DNA from: Gammaproteobacteria bacterium DTU037
GTDB lineage: Bacteria > Pseudomonadota > Gammaproteobacteria > Pseudomonadales > Pseudomonadaceae
NCBI GenBank assembly: GCA_001513025.1
Contig: LFRZ01000120.1
Span: forward strand, 23,305-85,830
Length of the DNA: 62,526 nucleotides
Reading direction: 5' to 3'
Made by a program: the position numbers and the translations under genes. Positions 59,565 through 62,526 of the stretch are shown here, one piece after another; within the stretch, counting starts at the first letter, position 1, and every line of letters starts with the position of its first letter. The notes under the pieces were generated by a model. It was not told where the DNA came from, did no database searches, and was given only the letters and a program-made list of their open reading frames with translations.

Positions 59565-60851
59565 ATGATTTTTTCACCATTGGCACGAGCTATTACCTTA
59601 GCAACTGCTGGCAGCATGTTGCTGGCCATTCCATCGTTAGCGTCTGCTGATTTTATCAAGGACAGTAAAGCTAATCTGGGTTTCCGTAACTTATATATGA
59701 ATCAAGATACGCGTGATGCAGCAAATACGCCGGCCAATAAAACCAAGGCCGAATGGTCACAAGCTTTTATTCTGGACTATAAGTCTGGCTTCACTGAAGG
59801 CACCATTGGCGTTGGTCTTGATGTCTACGCAGCAACGGGTATTAAGCTTGATTCAGGCCCAAATCGTACTGCAGATACATTTCCGCAGCGCAGCAATGGT
59901 AAGTCAGTTGATAACTTTGGCAAGCTAGGTGGCACGGCTAAAGCAAAACTGTCTGAAACAGTTCTGCAAGTCGGTACTTTAATGCCGCGTCTGCCTTTGC
60001 TGCAAGCTAACTTAGAAGGCCGCTTATTACCACAGATGTTCACAGGTGGCATGTTAACCTCCAATGAAATTGACGGCTTAACTGCACGTCTAGGTCATAT
60101 TGATCGGGTCAATCAGCGGTCATCTACTGACAATGAAAGCATGGGGATGAATCGTCTTGCTAAGAACTTAATCAATAAAAAGACTGGTAATGCAGTTACT
60201 AAAAATGACACTAGTGGTTCTTTTGATTTAGCGAGCTTGGACTATAAGTGGAATGATGCTCTGACAACGGGCTATAACTTTGGCCGCTTAGAAGATATGT
60301 ATAAGCAACATATCGTTACAGCTTTACATGTGTTGCCATTGGGCGATCAGCGCTCACTAAAAACAGATTTACGTGTTTCCAAATCTTCCAGCGACGGTGA
60401 TATCCGCGTTGATAACAAAGCCTTCTCAGGTATGGTGACTTACGCTTTCGGCTTTAATAAGCTGGGCTTGGGTTATCAGAAAATGACAGGGAATACAGGT
60501 TATGCCTATATCCTTGGTACAGATCCATTCTTGGTTAACTATGTAGCTAATCGTGAGTTTGGTGCTAAAGATGAAAAATCTTGGCAGGTACGTCACGACT
60601 ATAACTTTGCTGGCTTAGGTATTCCTGGTCTCACCATGTTTAACCGTTACGTTAAAGGTACTGGTGCAGACATCGGCAGTGCTACAGAAGGACGTGAGTG
60701 GGAGCGTGACTTAGATGTGTCTTACGCATTCCAAGAAGGCTCCTTGAAGAACTTCAACGTACGCTGGAGGAATTCAACTGTGCGTTCAAATGTTAACAAA
60801 GATTTGGATGACAATCGTTTGATCCTAGCCTATACCTTACCTTTACTGTAA
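59565..60851 (+). CDS. OprD-family outer-membrane porin (second copy)
   Basis: 428 residues with AGGAAT upstream. Signal peptide (1-27, ASADF), FIKDSKANLGFRNLYMNQD, SFDLASLDYKWND, GLGYQKMTGNTGYAYI, and the final strand NRLILAYTLPLL. Close in design to the porin at 48.2-49.5 kb, whose same regions are recognisable, so the two are paralogues. Substrate not known. Confidence 0.93.
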   Translation: MIFSPLARAITLATAGSMLLAIPSLASADFIKDSKANLGFRNLYMNQDTRDAANTPANKTKAEWSQAFILDYKSGFTEGTIGVGLDVYAATGIKLDSGPNRTADTFPQRSNGKSVDNFGKLGGTAKAKLSETVLQVGTLMPRLPLLQANLEGRLLPQMFTGGMLTSNEIDGLTARLGHIDRVNQRSSTDNESMGMNRLAKNLINKKTGNAVTKNDTSGSFDLASLDYKWNDALTTGYNFGRLEDMYKQHIVTALHVLPLGDQRSLKTDLRVSKSSSDGDIRVDNKAFSGMVTYAFGFNKLGLGYQKMTGNTGYAYILGTDPFLVNYVANREFGAKDEKSWQVRHDYNFAGLGIPGLTMFNRYVKGTGADIGSATEGREWERDLDVSYAFQEGSLKNFNVRWRNSTVRSNVNKDLDDNRLILAYTLPLL

Positions 60852-60890
60852 GTAGTACTTGCCTAGCTCGTTGTCTATAACGGGTTAAAT

Positions 60891-60946
60891 AGGGCAGCTT
60901 TGTGCGCATAAAATGCAGTACCTGCACACAAAGTTGCCCTTTATTG
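60891..60946 (+). terminator. Terminator of the second oprD-family gene
   Basis: AGGGCAGCTTTGTG (60891-60904) / CACAAAGTTGCCCT (60927-60940), one mismatch, followed by TTATT. Confidence 0.85.
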
Positions 60947-61278
60947 CTTGATAAAGTCTTTCTGACGTGCTACTTGCTTTTAAAGGACGACTACTGTATA
61001 TTCATACCCCTATCCCGACTCAAACGACAATTTGATTGAGTGGCGTGGTACAGAGAAAGACATCACCGGTACGCCTCAGAGCACTTGCTCGCGCATAATC
61101 CAAAATGCTATACCAGCGTTTTCGCAAAGAAAACTTGGTTCAATACTGAAATCAATTTCAGTACTGCTTTAATTCTGCAAACCACCTGCTTTTATGATTA
61201 GCAATTATATTGCTATGTCTCGTTTTCGGGAGACTTTACAGCGCTTGCTGTACGGACATTATAAAAAGGGGTAAGGAT
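60947..61278. other. Non-coding gap before a small gene
   Basis: No gene with a start codon. A short open stretch (60984-61170) reads YSYPYPDSNDNLIEWRGTEK but lacks a start and ribosome site; it could be a gene relic. The bases before 61279 hold the ribosome site of the next gene. Confidence 0.4.
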
Positions 61279-61467
61279 ATGGATAATCTAAAAGTATTCA
61301 AAAAAATGGGTCGCTACGTTGCAGCGCAAATCAATGCAATTAACAACAGCATGCAAATGACAGAACAGTCCTGCAGTGCTGCAATGGGTTTAGAGAATCG
61401 ACTGCTTGTCGATGCTTGGAACACAGTCTCTGACCGTGATGCTTTAAGTACAACCAGCACCTGCTAA
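61279..61467 (+). CDS. Small hypothetical protein
   Basis: 62 residues, MDNLKVFKKMGRYVAAQINA..., start at ATG 61279 behind AAAAGGGGTAAGGAT. Predominantly helical with an N-terminal amphipathic segment and two cysteines (CSAAM and terminal C). No family recognised. Followed by a hairpin, which supports a transcribed unit. Confidence 0.55.
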   Translation: MDNLKVFKKMGRYVAAQINAINNSMQMTEQSCSAAMGLENRLLVDAWNTVSDRDALSTTSTC

Positions 61468-61473
61468 ATAGAC

Positions 61474-61503
61474 GATTGCGCCTGCCGCCTCAGGCGGGCG
61501 CAA
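61474..61503 (+). terminator. Hairpin after the small gene
   Basis: ATTGCGCCTGCC pairs with GGCGGGCGCAAT (one T-G pair) around GCCTCA; weak T-tract (TCTC). The next 320 bp to 61823 hold no other feature I can support. Confidence 0.6.
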
Positions 61504-61823
61504 TTCTCAGCATTATTCCGTACAGATATACTCTTGTCTAGACACTGCTTTATCCTGCCCAGTTTTACAGATAACTGAATCCAGCGTCTATTGCGCTTTT
61601 TGTAAGAGCTATCAAGAAGACTAAATTCTTCGGTAGTATCCCGCCATGCATTCCTTTGATGATAAAAATTCACTTAGAGTACTGGATTAGTGCGCCTGCA
61701 TTGTGTACATCTAAGGTGCCGTGCTTTTATACAATTGATAGTATCGGCAGATAAGTATTTAGATTCGTTATAGTCTTAAGTGTTTGATAGGTTCACCCTT
61801 GAAACGGTTGCTGGGAGGCTATT

Positions 61824-62186
61824 ATGTGGCTTGATCGCTTTATTGATGCTCTGCGCTCATTGCGAACATTGTTTTTTATTCTTGGCCTGGGCCTTGGTTG
61901 GTTGCTGTTTGCAGATCACCAAGATACCGATATTCTTTATGTTATGGTACACAATACCGATGATGTGATGCTTGAGTCTGTGCGTTTTGAGTTCGGCTTT
62001 GGACTGACGCAATCTAATATATTGCTGCTACAGATAAAACCAGGCGAGCAACGCTTGGTCGCGCTCAATCACCCATTGCACAAAGGCTATAATGTTGAAG
62101 CACGTTTTACCGGAGGAGAGGTCCGCAGTTTTTGTGCGAATCGTACTTATCCCAAGCGTCAACAGTCCTTAGCATTGCACCGTTAA
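61824..62186 (+). CDS. Single-pass membrane protein of unknown function
   Basis: 120 residues with ribosome site GGGAGG. One membrane helix (about 14-30, RTLFFILGLGLGWLLF), then a periplasmic beta-rich domain (YVMVHNTDDVMLESVRFEF, QIKPGEQRLVALNHPLHKGYNVEA) ending in basic TYPKRQQSLALHR. No family recognised. Confidence 0.7.
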   Translation: MWLDRFIDALRSLRTLFFILGLGLGWLLFADHQDTDILYVMVHNTDDVMLESVRFEFGFGLTQSNILLLQIKPGEQRLVALNHPLHKGYNVEARFTGGEVRSFCANRTYPKRQQSLALHR

Positions 62187-62526
62187 AACACAATATCAAG
62201 ACCTGCAGTTTTTGTGGTGATGTCATTGCGCTGGCGTGCACCAGAGCAAGTGAGTTCTTTCATACAAATATCTGCAGGTTTCTGTGCGCTTTAGGTGGTT
62301 TCTAGTACAAAAAATAATGATTGAACAGAAAACTGACCTCCTGTGGCTTTCTCTAAGCGCTTTTCTGCATTAACCCCTCACCTTTGTATCGATAAACAAA
62401 AAACCTCTCTATTTGGTCTGTGGGCCGTCTAAGATCAATTATGGTTTTTAAACGAAAAATAATATTATTATAGTAATTAGCTATCTATTTAGTAATTTCA
62501 ATTGTTTATATTAACTTTATCAAATG
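62187..62526. other. Non-coding right end of the window
   Basis: No coding signal. Two imperfect copies of CTGCAG(T/G)TTT-TGTG (about 62203 and 62272) and an AT-rich tail. Confidence 0.5.

Noticed and set aside
60984-61170. Open stretch with YSYPYPDSNDNLIEW as a gene or relic
   Set aside because: No start codon or ribosome site and I could not tie it to a family; kept only as a remark in the gap entry.
61464-61673. 69-codon minus-strand reading near the right end
   Set aside because: Runs through the hairpin after the small gene, with no ribosome site or recognisable motif.

Overview
This is an ordinary chromosomal segment of a gammaproteobacterium, most likely a Pseudomonadaceae member of only moderate G+C (an inference from gene content, gene order and base composition; Thiopseudomonas/Denitrificimonas-like Pseudomonas would fit). 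The local gene orders are typical of Pseudomonas: lpxH-ppiB-glnS-cysS, tal next to a STAS/PP2C pair, aceA to purB-hflD-mnmA-nudix-icd, smrA-prmB-aroC-MFS-mtnBDC, and recC-recB-recD. I saw no tRNA, rRNA, CRISPR array, prophage or insertion sequence.

Layout. 1-9.1 kb: acnB with a long, hairpin-rich leader, uspE, miaE, lpxH-ppiB, glnS-cysS. 9.2-13.4 kb: mlaA, a PP2C phosphatase/STAS antagonist pair, tal, dusA. 13.6-17.4 kb: an Escherichia-like class Ia ribonucleotide reductase set (nrdA-nrdB-ferredoxin) behind NrdR and ANR-like boxes. 17.7-21.3 kb: a DUF1289 protein and cydDC. 21.7-26.5 kb: a Fur-boxed, six-gene TonB2/TtpC-type energy transduction operon. 27-37.9 kb: aceA, a secretin-domain protein, a GNAT, the L16 hydroxylase, purB, an EamA exporter, hflD, mnmA, a Nudix hydrolase and icd with a structured leader. 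38-43.8 kb: smrA, prmB (altered NPPY motif), aroC, an MFS transporter and the methionine-salvage genes mtnB, mtnD, mtnC. 44-48 kb: nfuA, ihfB, lapA, dgt and a three-gene membrane cluster (YqjK/YqjE/DUF883). 48.2-60.9 kb: recCBD flanked by two OprD-family porins, with a decayed diheme cytochrome c gene (TsdA-like) after recD. 61-62.5 kb: two small unknown genes in sparse sequence.

How the genes relate. Three central carbon genes at the isocitrate branch point (acnB, icd, aceA) lie in one window, and each has unusually symmetric upstream sequence. For acnB and icd this looks like structured mRNA: in acnB a 13-bp closing stem around internal hairpins, in icd a short leader ORF whose start codon sits in an 11-bp stem followed by a terminator-like hairpin. 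Oxygen and iron control is suggested by TTGAT-N4-ATCAA boxes at nrdA (perfect), uspE (one mismatch) and cydD (two mismatches), and by a Fur box at the TonB operon. Signs of gene decay or divergence are the tsdA-like pseudogene, a PP2C regulator without a receiver domain, and a PrmB whose NPPY motif reads KPPY.
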